In this document: piece after piece, positions 35,696-44,641 of the stretch | Position numbering within the stretch: the stretch's first letter is position 1 | How the letters are laid out: each line of letters begins with the position of its first letter | Assembly: GCF_001905725.1 (NCBI RefSeq) | Contig: NZ_LIWB01000001.1 | Coordinates: forward strand, 372,001-436,000 | Direction of reading: 5' to 3' | Length of the DNA: 64,000 nt | Origin: Streptomyces sp. CB02400 | Lineage (GTDB): Bacteria; Actinomycetota; Actinomycetes; Streptomycetales; Streptomycetaceae | Translations under genes and position numbers: made by a program | The notes under the pieces: model-generated | What the model was told of the DNA's origin: nothing | Seen by the model: the letters and a program-made list of their open reading frames with translations, nothing else | The model's database searches: none

Positions 35696-36568
35696 GTGGT
35701 GAACAAGGGACACGCCGTCGACAACCAGCTGGGAGCGACACTTCGGGCCTGGCGGGACCGGCTCTCGCCGGGAGCCGTCGGACTGCCGGTGGACAGGGCG
35801 CGCCGGTCGCCGGGCCTGCGACGTGAGGAGCTCGCCGAGCTGGCCGGTCTCTCCGTCGACTACCTGGTGCGACTCGAGCAGGGCCGGGCCGTCAGCCCCT
35901 CCGAGCAGATCGTCGGCTCGTTGGCCCGTGCGCTGCGGCTCTCCCAGGACGAGCGGGACCACCTCCACCGGCTCGCCGGGTTCCGGCCGCCTCAGGACCA
36001 GCGGGTCGTCTACGACATCCCGCCGAGCATGCGACGGCTGCTGCCCCTGCTCGACTCCACTCCGGTCGCGGTCTTCGCCGCGGACTGGCAGCTGGTCTGG
36101 TGGAACCCCAGGTGGGCGGCGCTGTTCGGCGACCCCACGCGGATCGGGACCGAGGAGCGCAACCTGGTGCGGCTGCGCTTCCCGGTCGCCTCGGACCGCG
36201 GCCGTCTGACGAGCTGGCCGGTGATCCCGGTCAACGCCGAGGCCGCCGACCGGGCCCTCGTGGCCGACCTGCGCCGGGCCGCGGCCCGGTTCCCCGACGA
36301 TCCGCGCGTGACCGAGCTGGTGGCCGGCAGGGTCGCCGGCAACCCCCGGTTCGCCGCGTTCTGGGCCGATGCCGCCGTGGGCCGGCACGCCGAGGACCGC
36401 AAGACCATCCGGCACCCCGACATCGGGGAAGTGAACGTCGACTGCGACGTCCTGACGGACGGGGACACCGACCTCAAGGTCGTCGCCTACACGGCGGTCC
36501 CCGGCAGCGAGGACGAGTCCAGGCTCGAGAGCGCCGGCATCGTCTCACCCCCAAGGAGCGACGCGTGA
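35696..36568 (+). CDS. XRE-family regulator with MmyB-like ligand domain
   Basis: 290 residues; start is GTG 35696 or GTG 35699. N-terminal HTH (LRREELAELAGLSVDYLVRLEQGRAVSPS) and C-terminal MmyB-like domain (VAVFAADWQLVWWNPRWAALFGDP ... NLVRLRF), as in Streptomyces regulators of neighbouring oxidoreductases. The start lies a few bases after a possible -10 (TACGAT), so the mRNA may be leaderless. It is divergent from the SDR at 34888-35586 and overlaps the reductase gene 36565 by 4 bases. Probably regulates the SDR and the reductase. Confidence 0.88.
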   Translation: MVNKGHAVDNQLGATLRAWRDRLSPGAVGLPVDRARRSPGLRREELAELAGLSVDYLVRLEQGRAVSPSEQIVGSLARALRLSQDERDHLHRLAGFRPPQDQRVVYDIPPSMRRLLPLLDSTPVAVFAADWQLVWWNPRWAALFGDPTRIGTEERNLVRLRFPVASDRGRLTSWPVIPVNAEAADRALVADLRRAAARFPDDPRVTELVAGRVAGNPRFAAFWADAAVGRHAEDRKTIRHPDIGEVNVDCDVLTDGDTDLKVVAYTAVPGSEDESRLESAGIVSPPRSDA

Positions 36569-37227
36569 GGACGATCGGCATCATCGGAGCGGGCGAGGTG
36601 GGCAGCCAGCTCGCCCGCGCGGCCGTCACCCACGGCTACCAGGTGGTCATCGCCAATTCACGGGGACCGGAAACGCTGACGCACCTCGTCGACGAGCTCG
36701 GCCCCTCGGTCCGGGCCGCGACAGCGGCCGACGCCGCCGAAGCGGGCGACTTCGTGATCATCGCCGTCCCCCTGAAACTGGTCAACGACATGCCGGTGGA
36801 GCAGCTGGCCGGCAAGATCGTGCTCGACACCAACAACTACATGCCCTGGCGCGACGGCCACTTCCCGGCCGTCGACTCGGGGGAGAAGACCGTGCACGAG
36901 CTGCGGCAGGAGCAGTTGCCCGCCTCGAAGGTCGCCAAGGCGTTCACCCACATCCAGGCCCCGCGCCTCTTCCTCTCCGCCAGCCCTCCGGGCACCCCCG
37001 GCCGGCACGCCCTCTCGGTCTCCAGCGACCACCCCGAAGCGGTCGAGCTCGTCACGCGCCTGTACGACGAGTTCGGATTCGACACCGTCGACAACAGTCC
37101 GCTCAGCGAGTCCTGGCGCAGCGGACCGGGCCAGCCCGCCTGGCTGTCGCACGCCCACCAGACGCGCGAGCGACTCGCCGCCAACCTGGCCGACGCGCGC
37201 CCGATCAGGTACCCCGTCCGAGGCTGA
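36565..37227 (+). CDS. NADP/F420-type oxidoreductase (NAD-binding reductase)
   Basis: 220 residues from GTG 36565. Rossmann motif TIGIIGAGEVGSQLARAAV, then VVIANSRGPETL, VIIAVPLKLVNDMP, LDTNNYMPWRDG. This is the F420-dependent NADP reductase/ProC-like family, often used by actinobacteria for hydride transfer between F420 and NADP or as a small-molecule reductase. It overlaps the HTH gene (GTGA) and probably belongs to its regulon. Confidence 0.88.
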   Translation: MRTIGIIGAGEVGSQLARAAVTHGYQVVIANSRGPETLTHLVDELGPSVRAATAADAAEAGDFVIIAVPLKLVNDMPVEQLAGKIVLDTNNYMPWRDGHFPAVDSGEKTVHELRQEQLPASKVAKAFTHIQAPRLFLSASPPGTPGRHALSVSSDHPEAVELVTRLYDEFGFDTVDNSPLSESWRSGPGQPAWLSHAHQTRERLAANLADARPIRYPVRG

Positions 37228-37390
37228 GCCCGGCGTCGGACGGCCCCGGGCGCCGGGCCGGCTCGCGACAGGGTTCCCTCGCGCACACCGCCCGCCGGTG
37301 AGATACTTTCCGGCCATGTGCGTGGCGGGCCGTTCGACCGCTTCGCGCGGCAGGAGGAGCGGCACGGCGGATGCCAGGCGGGCGGGAACA

Positions 37391-40159
37391 GTGACAGGCG
37401 TGGACTTCGGTCCGACCGGGCTGGTCGGCCGGGACCGCGAGCTCGGCGAGCTCGCGATGTTCCTGGACAAGGCCGCGTCGGACGGAGCCACCGTCCTGCT
37501 CACCGGTGAGCCGGGGGTGGGGAAGACGGCGCTCCTCGACGCGACCGCCGAGCTGGCACTCGCGAAGGGAGCCCGGGTCGTCCGCGGGAGCGGCGTCGAG
37601 TACGAGACGGACATCAGCTTCGCGGGGCTCCACCAGCTCGTCGCCGCACTGTCGTACGAGCTCGGGCGTCTGCCGCGGGCCATGCGGGAGGCCCTCGAGG
37701 TCGCGCTCGGTCTCGGTGTCGGTCCCGCGCCGAGCCGGATCACCGTCCTGAACGCGGCGCTGTCGCTTTTCGAAGAGGCCGCGAAGGAGCAGCCGCTGCT
37801 CCTCGTGGTCGACGATCTCCATGTCGTCGACCACGCGAGCCGGTCCGCGGTGGGATTCGTCGCCAGGAGACTGGGCGGTCGCCGCATCGGGCTGATCGGG
37901 GCCCAGCGTGCGGAGTCCGACGAACCCTTCCGGGCCACCGGCCTGACAGAGGTCGAGGTCAGACCGCTGAGCGACACGGACGCACTGCGACTGCTGTCCC
38001 GGCGCTTCGCTCACCTCCCCCCTCGAGTCCTCTCGACCGTGGCGCGAGAAGCGCAGGGAAACCCCCTCGCCCTGCTCGAGTTCGCCGGGTCCACCAGTGT
38101 GTCCGGCGACCGGAACGGCAACGGGGTGGGGTGGGCGAGCGGCCCGGGGCGAGACGTCCGTGCCCTGTACGGCGCCCGCGTCGAACGGCTGCCGCCGAGA
38201 ACGCGCGACCTGCTGCTGCTCGCGGTCCTCGAAGGCTCCGGCGACATCGGCGTCCTCGAGGTGGCCGGTGGGCCGGGCGGGCTCGAGGGACTCGCTCCGG
38301 CGGAGCGCGACCACCTGGTCATGGTCGAGGAGAACGGCCGTACCGTGCGCTTCCGGCATCCGCTGGTCAGGTCCGCGGTGGTCGACGGCTCCACCGGCGA
38401 GCAGCGGCGCGGCGCCCACCGTCGGCTGGCCGACGCGCTGGCGGACCAGCCCGAGCGGCGCGGTGATCACCTCGCGAGAGCCACGACGGTGCCCGACGAG
38501 GCGGTCGCCGCCGTGATCGAGTCGGCGGCCCGAAGCAGCCTGCGGCGCGGCGACGCCGACGGCGCGGTCGTGAGGATGCGGCGCGCGGCCGAGCTGAGTC
38601 CCGACCGGGCGGACCGCAGGCGCCGGATGTCGCAGGCCGCGTACATCGCCGTCTGGATCACGGGCCACCTGGAGATCTCGCACGAGATCATGCGCGAGGT
38701 GCAGGGCGATCCGGCGGCCCGGTCGCTCTCGGCGGCCGCGGCCGCCGGCTACCTGGTGCTCGTCACGGAGGGTGACGCCGACACGGCCCACGCGCTCCTG
38801 ATGGAGGCGATCGAGCAGGCCCCGGCCCCGTCCGGCCCGCCGCACGGCGAGCTGGAGACCGCGCTCTTCACCCTCACGATCGTCAGCGAGTTCTCGGGCC
38901 GGCAGGAGCACTGGAAACCTCTGGTCGACGTGCTCGCCCGGTTCCCCGAGGCATCGCCCGCCGCCGCGACGTCACTGGCGCGCATCCACCACGACCTCGG
39001 CTCCGTCACCGACGGCATGCTGCGCCGTCTGGACGAGGAGATCGCGCGGCTGAGGGGCCAGACCGACGCCGACCTGGTCGTCCGCACCGCCCTGGCCGCC
39101 TCGTACTTCGACCGGCTCCCGGGCTGCCGCGAGGCGGTGTCCCGGGTGATACGCGACGGCGGCGCGGTGGGGGCGAGCATGCCGGCCCTGGTCTTCGCCG
39201 CCCTCGACGACCTGTACGCCGGCCGGTTGCAGGCGTCGGCCGACGCCGCGGCCGAACTCATCGCGCTGTGCGAGGAGACGGGGTACCCCCTGTTCGCCCA
39301 AGGGGGGCACTACGTCGCCGCGATGGCCGCAGCGCAGCGCGGCGACCTCGACGCGTGCCATGAGCACTGCGGGAACCTCCGGGACTGGTCGGGGCCCAGG
39401 CGCCTGCGGCGGCTGGAGAACCACGCCCACCAGGCGTTGGCCCGGGCGGCCCTCGGCGCCGCGGACTTCGAGACGGCCTACCGGCACGCCACGGCGATCT
39501 GCGCCCCCGGCACACTGCCGCCCTTCAACCACGAGGCGGTGCTGTCCGCACCGGACCTCGTCGAGGCCGCCGTGGGCTCCGGGCGGCACACGGAGGCGCG
39601 GTGGCACGCGGACGCGATACGCGACGCCGGTGTCGGCCGCCTGTCGTCGCGGCTGGCGCTCTGCGCGGCCACGATCACGGCGATGACATCGGCCCCCGAG
39701 GACATGGCCGAGCGCTTCGAGGAAGCCCTCGCACTGCCGGGCATCGAACAGTGGCCCTTCGAGGCCGGCCGCGCTCATCTGGCATACGGCGAGCGGCTGC
39801 GCCGTCAGGGACTCAACCGCGACGCCCGGACGCAGCTCACTGCCGCCCGCAGGCTCTTCGAGGAGCTCGGGGCCCACCCGTGGGAGGACCGGGCAGCGGC
39901 GGAACTGAGGGCCACCGGAATGACGCGGACTGCCCGGAGCAAGGCGGGAGAGGCCCTCACCCCGCAGGAGCTGGAGGTCGCCAGGCTGGCGGCGACGGGG
40001 CTGTCGAGCCCGCAGATCGCGTCGCGTCTGTTCCTGTCGCCGCGGACGGTGTCGTCCCACCTCTACCGAGTGTTCCCGAAACTGGGCATCACCTCACGCG
40101 CCGGGCTCCGCGACGCTCTGGACGCGCTGCCCCCCGAGCCGCCGGCCGCCCGGCCGTGA
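37391..40159 (+). CDS. LuxR-family AAA (LAL-type) transcriptional regulator
   Basis: About 922 residues from GTG 37391; ATG 37316 is an alternative. N-terminal P-loop: LVGRDRELGELAMFL, Walker A LLTGEPGVGKTALL, Walker B PLLLVVDDLHVVD. A long TPR-like middle and a C-terminal LuxR HTH follow (LTPQELEVARLAATGLSSPQIASRLFLSPRTVSSHL). LAL regulators bind a ligand or protein and activate nearby genes; possible targets here are the hydrolase and SDR genes downstream. There are no close operon partners (152 bases to the next start). Confidence 0.9.
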   Translation: MTGVDFGPTGLVGRDRELGELAMFLDKAASDGATVLLTGEPGVGKTALLDATAELALAKGARVVRGSGVEYETDISFAGLHQLVAALSYELGRLPRAMREALEVALGLGVGPAPSRITVLNAALSLFEEAAKEQPLLLVVDDLHVVDHASRSAVGFVARRLGGRRIGLIGAQRAESDEPFRATGLTEVEVRPLSDTDALRLLSRRFAHLPPRVLSTVAREAQGNPLALLEFAGSTSVSGDRNGNGVGWASGPGRDVRALYGARVERLPPRTRDLLLLAVLEGSGDIGVLEVAGGPGGLEGLAPAERDHLVMVEENGRTVRFRHPLVRSAVVDGSTGEQRRGAHRRLADALADQPERRGDHLARATTVPDEAVAAVIESAARSSLRRGDADGAVVRMRRAAELSPDRADRRRRMSQAAYIAVWITGHLEISHEIMREVQGDPAARSLSAAAAAGYLVLVTEGDADTAHALLMEAIEQAPAPSGPPHGELETALFTLTIVSEFSGRQEHWKPLVDVLARFPEASPAAATSLARIHHDLGSVTDGMLRRLDEEIARLRGQTDADLVVRTALAASYFDRLPGCREAVSRVIRDGGAVGASMPALVFAALDDLYAGRLQASADAAAELIALCEETGYPLFAQGGHYVAAMAAAQRGDLDACHEHCGNLRDWSGPRRLRRLENHAHQALARAALGAADFETAYRHATAICAPGTLPPFNHEAVLSAPDLVEAAVGSGRHTEARWHADAIRDAGVGRLSSRLALCAATITAMTSAPEDMAERFEEALALPGIEQWPFEAGRAHLAYGERLRRQGLNRDARTQLTAARRLFEELGAHPWEDRAAAELRATGMTRTARSKAGEALTPQELEVARLAATGLSSPQIASRLFLSPRTVSSHLYRVFPKLGITSRAGLRDALDALPPEPPAARP

Positions 40160-40311
40160 CGGTCGGCGGTAGTACTGTCCCGGCCCCGGCGTAAGCAATC
40201 CGCCGGCCGGATGTCAGTCAGCTGACGGAGGCTGTCGGTACGGCGGCTGAGCCACTCTCGTGGAGACAGCGAATCCGCCCGGCACTCGGGCCGGACCACG
40301 AGGAGCAGACC

Positions 40312-41136
40312 ATGCCGTACGTCACCACCGGCGACGGGACCGAGATCTTCTACAAGGACTGGGGCTCGGGCCGGCCCGTCATGTTCCACCACGGCTGGCC
40401 GCTGAGCTCGGACGACTGGGACGCCCAACTGCTGTTCCTCGTCCAGCGGGGCTACCGCGTCATCGCCCACGACCGCCGGGGGCACGGGCGCTCCGCCCAG
40501 GTCGGCCACGGGCACGACATGGACCACTACGCGGCGGACGCCGCCGCAGTGGTGGCACACCTCGGCCTGCGCGACGTCGTCCACGTCGGCCACTCCACCG
40601 GTGGTGGAGAGGTCGCCCGGTACGTCGCCCGGCACGGCGCCGGACGGGTCGCCAAGGCCGTCCTCATCGGAGCGGTCCCGCCGCTCATGGTCCAGACCGA
40701 ATCGAATCCGGGAGGGCTGCCGGTCGAGGTCTTCGACGGCTTCCGCGAGGCCGTGGCCACCAACCGCTCCCAGTTCTACCTCGACATCGCCTCCGGGCCG
40801 TTCTACGGGTTCAACCGCCCGGGCGCGGACGCGTCCCAGGGTGTCATCCGGAACTGGTGGCGCCAGGGGATGGCCGGTGGCGCGCAGGCGCACTACGAGG
40901 GGATCAAGGCGTTCTCGGAGACCGACTTCACCGACGACCTCCGGGCGATCGACGTGCCCACGCTCTTCATGCACGGCGACGACGATCAGATCGTTCCGAT
41001 CGCCGCCTCCGCCGAGGTGGCCGTCACGTTGGTCAAGGACGCGAGCCTGAAGGTCTATCCGGGGCTGTCGCACGGCATGTGCACCGTGAACGCCGCGACC
41101 GTCAACGCCGACCTCCTCGATTTCATCGAGAGCTGA
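40312..41136 (+). CDS. Alpha/beta hydrolase (non-heme chloroperoxidase-like)
   Basis: 274 residues with a ribosome site GAGGAGC before ATG 40312. Oxyanion region [12 protein letters not shown], nucleophile VGHSTGGGE, acid D in HGDDDQIVP, His in YPGLSHGMC. The pattern fits the cofactor-free haloperoxidase/arylesterase group. These act as esterases or perhydrolases; the peroxidase activity is often incidental. No signal peptide. Followed by the SDR and SnoaL-like genes in the same direction. Confidence 0.92.
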   Translation: MPYVTTGDGTEIFYKDWGSGRPVMFHHGWPLSSDDWDAQLLFLVQRGYRVIAHDRRGHGRSAQVGHGHDMDHYAADAAAVVAHLGLRDVVHVGHSTGGGEVARYVARHGAGRVAKAVLIGAVPPLMVQTESNPGGLPVEVFDGFREAVATNRSQFYLDIASGPFYGFNRPGADASQGVIRNWWRQGMAGGAQAHYEGIKAFSETDFTDDLRAIDVPTLFMHGDDDQIVPIAASAEVAVTLVKDASLKVYPGLSHGMCTVNAATVNADLLDFIES

Positions 41137-41274
41137 CACCGGCCCGGTACCGGCGGACAGTTCACCGGCGCGGTACGGAAACCAGCCGCACCACCACGGA
41201 CCGGCCCCACGGGTGCTCCCGGGAACCGCTGCCCGGGAGCACCCGCACCGAAGACGCGTACAGGAGAGCAGGAC

Positions 41275-41967
41275 ATGACGACCACATTGATCACCGGTGC
41301 CAACAGGGGGATCGGTTACGAGACGGCGCGCCGACTCGTCGAGGCGGGCCAGAGGGTCTGGATCGGAGCCCGGGACGCCGAGAACGGCCGCAAGGCCGCC
41401 GACCGGCTCGGCGCCGACTTCGTCCAGTTGGACGTGACCGACGACGCGTCGGTCGACGCGGCGGCCCGGACGCTGCGCGCGCGGGTCGGCCACCTGGACG
41501 TCCTCATCAACAACGCCGGAATTCTCGGTGAAGTGACCGCACCCGAGAACATGACGGCAGGTCAGCTCCGCCACATCTACGAGACCAACGTCTTCGGGCT
41601 GGTACGCGTCACGCGCGCGTTCCTGCCTCTGCTGCGAGCGGCGACCGTTCCCTCCGTCATCAACGTCACCAGCGGACTCGGGTCGTTCACGCTGGTCCAG
41701 GACCCGGAGCGGGTCGAGTCGCAGTATCCGCTCGCCGCCTACGGCTCGTCGAAGAGCGCGGTCGCCATGCTGACCGTGCAGTACGCCAAGGCGATCCCCG
41801 ACGTCCGCTTCAACGCGGTGGACCCCGGCCAGACCGCGACCGAGTTCACCGGCCTCGTCGGGCACAGCGTCGAGGAGGGCGCCGAGGCGGCGGTGCGCAT
41901 CGCCACCCTCGGGCCGGACACGCCCACCGGCACGGTGACCGACCGTGCCGGTGTGCTCCCTTGGTGA
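41275..41967 (+). CDS. Short-chain dehydrogenase/reductase, copy 2
   Basis: 230 residues, ATG 41275 with AGGAGAGCAGGAC upstream. TGANRGIGYETARRLVE, DVTDDAS, NNAGILGE, Ser in NVTSGLGSFTL and Tyr-Lys in AAYGSSKSAV. Clearly a paralogue of 34888-35586 (same DPERVES and TGANxGxGxETARRL stretches). Followed after 137 bases by the SnoaL-like gene, repeating the gene order of copy 1 in the opposite orientation. Confidence 0.92.
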   Translation: MTTTLITGANRGIGYETARRLVEAGQRVWIGARDAENGRKAADRLGADFVQLDVTDDASVDAAARTLRARVGHLDVLINNAGILGEVTAPENMTAGQLRHIYETNVFGLVRVTRAFLPLLRAATVPSVINVTSGLGSFTLVQDPERVESQYPLAAYGSSKSAVAMLTVQYAKAIPDVRFNAVDPGQTATEFTGLVGHSVEEGAEAAVRIATLGPDTPTGTVTDRAGVLPW

Positions 41968-42040
41968 CACGCGCCGCCGACCGGCCCCAGGCCGCCGAAG
42001 CCGCCATCACCCAGGCCACCACCACACTCCGCTCGCCCCC

Positions 42041-42092
42041 CGCCCCAGTTCCGGGGCCCACAGAACCCGCCCCACTTCCGGGGCCCACAGAA
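42041..42092 (+). repeat. Tandem direct repeat, two 25-base copies
   Basis: CGCCCCA(G/C)TTCCGGGGCCCACAGAA-type units at 42041-42065 and 42068-42092, 27-base period, one base different. They lie between the SDR stop and the SnoaL-like start. Each contains the small palindrome around CCGGGG. They may be a regulatory site or a replication-slippage product. Confidence 0.75.
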
Positions 42093-42104
42093 AGGGGAAG
42101 ACCC

Positions 42105-42497
42105 ATGTCCGACACCGACCTGCGCGACTTCTACCAGCGTTACGTCGACGCGCTCAACGCGCGCGAGTTCGACCGCATGGACGAGTTCGTCCACGAATCC
42201 ATCGTCATGCACAGTGAGCCGAGCTCCCGCGAGGCTCTCGTCGCACAGTTGAACAGCATCGTCGACGCGGTCCCCGACTTCCACTGGGAGGTCCAGGAGC
42301 TCGCCATCAACGGCGACAACATCGCCGTCCGCGCCATCAACACCGGCACCCCCACGAAGGAGTGGCTCGGCGCGGCTCCCACCGGCAAGTCGATCGAGAT
42401 CGTCGAGTACGCCATCTACCGGGTCCGCGACGGGAAGTTCCTGTACATGTCGGCCGTCCACGACGCCGAGGCCCTGCAGAAGCAGCTCGCGGGCTGA
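42105..42497 (+). CDS. Ester cyclase/SnoaL-like protein, copy 2
   Basis: 130 residues from ATG 42105 (AAAGGGGAAG upstream). LRDFYQRYVDALNAREFDRMDEFVHESIVMHS, VPDFHWEVQELAINGDNIAVRAINTGTPTKEWLG and [18 protein letters not shown] closely parallel the copy at 34305-34697, which has the same length. Likely arose with its SDR neighbour by duplication of a two-gene unit. Confidence 0.87.
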   Translation: MSDTDLRDFYQRYVDALNAREFDRMDEFVHESIVMHSEPSSREALVAQLNSIVDAVPDFHWEVQELAINGDNIAVRAINTGTPTKEWLGAAPTGKSIEIVEYAIYRVRDGKFLYMSAVHDAEALQKQLAG

Positions 42498-42531
42498 CCC
42501 GGTCGGACTCGGCCGGCGCGGAGCCCGACGC

Positions 42532-42571
42532 GAGCGTGGTGCCCCGGCCGGAAGGCCGGGGCACCACGCTC
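42532..42571. terminator. Bidirectional terminator between convergent genes
   Basis: 18-bp perfect stem (left arm 42532-42549, right arm 42554-42571) with a GGAA loop. It lies between the SnoaL-like gene ending at 42497 and the SDR gene ending at 42644, and can stop transcription from both sides. Confidence 0.9.
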
Positions 42572-42643
42572 TGTTCAACGCCCGGCACGCCATCCACGCC
42601 ACCGGGAGCGGGTGCCGCGACGCGGTCCACACCCGAACCGGAC

Positions 42644-43369
42644 TCAGTCGGTCCTGAACTTGTCGGCGAGCCGGAACTCGAACTCCTCGGGCAGGTCGTA
42701 GTGGAAGACTTCGGGGGCGTCGCGCTCGACGTGGGCCTTCCAGTAGAGGTCGGCGATCACGTCCGGCTCCGAGTTCGGCCGGCCACTCCCGATGTGCGCG
42801 CCCAGGGCGACGTGCGCGACGTGCACTCCGCGGTCGGCGAGTGACTCGTTCAGTGCGAGGAGCCAGTTGCGCATGGCGGCGTTCGCGACGTTCGCGTTGG
42901 CGACCTGCGGGACGACCATCGGGCCCGATCCGGCACCGCTCGTACCGATGACGGTGCCGGCACCACGGTCGATCATGCCGGGAAGCACCTGGCGGACAGC
43001 GGCGACCGCGCCGAAGAAGTTGGTCTCGAGCTCGGGCAGAACCGCCTCGACGGTGAGATCGACCGCGGAGACGAGCGGCCGGTCCGCCAGGTCCGACAGC
43101 GTCGGGGCGGGTGAGTACTCCAGGACGTCGATGGACCCGAAGTGCTCTTCCGCGGCCGCCAGCGCCTTCTCGAGACCCGGGCGGTCAGTGACATCGGCCG
43201 GGAAAGCGGCAGCCGACACCCCTGCGCTCCGGAACCTGTCGACCATGGCCGCGAGTTGAGCTTCACGTCGCGCCACGAGCGCCACGTCGAAGCCGCCCTT
43301 CTCGGCGAACTTCGCACCGATGGCGAACCCGAGTTGCGGCCCCGCCCCCACGATCGCGATGGTCGACAC
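42644..43369 (-). CDS. SDR-family oxidoreductase (Rossmann, atypical)
   Basis: 241 residues from GTG 43369 (TTGGAGGACGAGCT upstream). Rossmann start TIAIVGAGPQLGFAIGAKFAEKGG, VARREAQLAA, then LEYSPAPTLSD in place of the usual NNAG, and VIGTSGAGSGPMVVPQVANANVANAAMRNWL. The usual Tyr-x3-Lys of SDRs is not clear (the region has NANVANAAM), so it may be a non-catalytic or alternative-chemistry member. Single gene. Confidence 0.83.
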   Translation of the reverse strand: MSTIAIVGAGPQLGFAIGAKFAEKGGFDVALVARREAQLAAMVDRFRSAGVSAAAFPADVTDRPGLEKALAAAEEHFGSIDVLEYSPAPTLSDLADRPLVSAVDLTVEAVLPELETNFFGAVAAVRQVLPGMIDRGAGTVIGTSGAGSGPMVVPQVANANVANAAMRNWLLALNESLADRGVHVAHVALGAHIGSGRPNSEPDVIADLYWKAHVERDAPEVFHYDLPEEFEFRLADKFRTD

Positions 43370-43674
43370 AGCTCGTCCTCCAACAGCAGATCCGCATGTT
43401 CTGGTGCCGGCCGGGACCGGGTCCGGCTCAGCGACCAGCCGATGCCCGACCTCGCCGTCGAGCTCCTGCCGACCATAGTGCCACGGCTCTCTTCCTTCCC
43501 CGGAGGACAACCACCACCGGCTCGTGGCGCACCGGACCGACAGACCGGAGCAGCGCTGACGGCGACGAGCACGCGGCTCGAACTCCCAGGCTCACAGGGC
43601 TCGCCGCCGACGGCCCGACTGGACCTCCCCGACATCCGACCGCACGCCTCCGCGCTCCTCGCGCACGGCGTGTC

Positions 43675-43860
43675 CACCGGTGAGAACCAGTGGATCAGGG
43701 AAACCGGGCGCGAGTACATCCGGTACGGCGCGGGATCCTCGGCGACCTTCGCGTTCACACGGGTCGGCAGGGGTGTGGCAAGGCACTGCGGTCGGGGGCG
43801 CCGAAACCCACGGCGCGCAGGAAGTGGTCTTCGTCATATCCGGTACCGCAGCCCTCCCAT
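43675..43860 (+). pseudogene. Broken cupin-like gene
   Basis: Two plus-strand frames joined by a frameshift read GENQWIRETGREYIRYGAGS (43679-43760) and GAETHGAQEVVFVISGTAAL (about 43799-43858). The second is the beta-strand core of a cupin (H-x-E-V-V-F-V-I-S-G-T). No complete gene is left. Confidence 0.45.
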
Positions 43861-43905
43861 GAACGGCCGCCTCACGGAGACGGGCTTGACGATCACCCCT
43901 CGATA

Positions 43906-44478
43906 ACCGGCCAGTGACATCGCGAGTTCAGGCTCAATAGCGCCTCGCGGTCGATCCGCCGACCGCCCGCCTCACCGCCGACCAATGACAAGAATCGCGC
44001 CACGGCAGGTGTCCATCAGTCGGCCCCGGTGCTCGGCCCGGCATCGTTCGGCCGAGGTCAGAAAAGGTTGAATCTGCCCACGCCGGACAAGTCCGCGCCG
44101 ATTTCGCGCCACATTATCGGAAGGGGTGAGGAGGTCGAGTCGGTGTGCCGGTGGTCCTTCATGCGGGAAACCGCCCCGCTCGTCCTCGCCGAAAGGGAAC
44201 TGGAGCGTTGAAAGTTACAATGATGTTTGAGAGGATCCCCTGCAGTCCGTAAACCCACGGGGCCGGCAGGTGAGACCCGGAGACCAACGGGTCAGTAACT
44301 TACCAGCCAGTTCGCACTTTGCCCAGTCACTGAGAACCGATAAACGCCGCCCGGCCTCTTCCGTATCTTTCGGGAGGTGATCTGGCCATGCGGTGAGGGT
44401 CTGCCGCGGCATGAAGACAAGTGCCGCAGTGGATATCCGCTGAGGTGATCACTGTCTGTCGCAACAGAAAGAAGCTGA
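43906..44478. other. Upstream regulatory region of the biosynthetic cluster, less GC-rich
   Basis: About 570 bases with lower GC than the genes on either side and without a convincing long frame. It holds the promoter at 44208-44236 and probably other operator sites. The right end leads into the small ORF at 44479. Confidence 0.55.
44208..44236 (+). promoter_or_regulatory. Sigma-70-type promoter at the left edge of the cluster
   Basis: -35 TTGAAA (44208-44213), 17-base spacer, -10 GAGGAT (44231-44236, fits the Streptomyces tAGGaT form). Predicted start about 44243. It drives the unit beginning with the small ORF 44479 and the HprK-like gene 44642. Confidence 0.7.
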
Positions 44479-44583
44479 ATGCTGAAGAGAACGCGCTCCT
44501 GCGCAGAAGCAGCTCCTGCGGAGACGTCCGCCACAGGAGGATCGGTCGTGACCGCATTCGGCTCCGGTACGCGGGGGAGATAG
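44479..44583 (+). CDS. Small ORF, 34 aa, possible precursor peptide (speculative)
   Basis: ATG 44479 to TAG 44581-44583. The product begins MLKRTRSCAEAAPAE and ends VVTAFGSGTRGR. It lies between the promoter and the HprK-like gene. Upstream is only AGAAAGAAG as a ribosome site. There is no close match to a known precursor motif (no clear double-Gly or core that I recognise). It may be a chance frame. Its place directly before an HprK-like kinase, a family sometimes found in peptide-modifying clusters, is the only reason to list it. Confidence 0.3.
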   Translation: MLKRTRSCAEAAPAETSATGGSVVTAFGSGTRGR

Positions 44584-44641
44584 AGCACCCGCGTACCGGG
44601 GCCGCACGATCACTTCTTCTGCGTCATGGAGGCGTTCCACC

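Noticed and set aside
40217..40226. Perfect palindrome GTCAGCTGAC before the hydrolase gene
   Set aside because: Ten bases is too short to call an operator by itself in GC-rich DNA and no second copy was found nearby.
40063..41970. Minus-strand open frame of 635 codons opposite the hydrolase and SDR genes
   Set aside because: Shadow of well-supported plus-strand genes; no motif.
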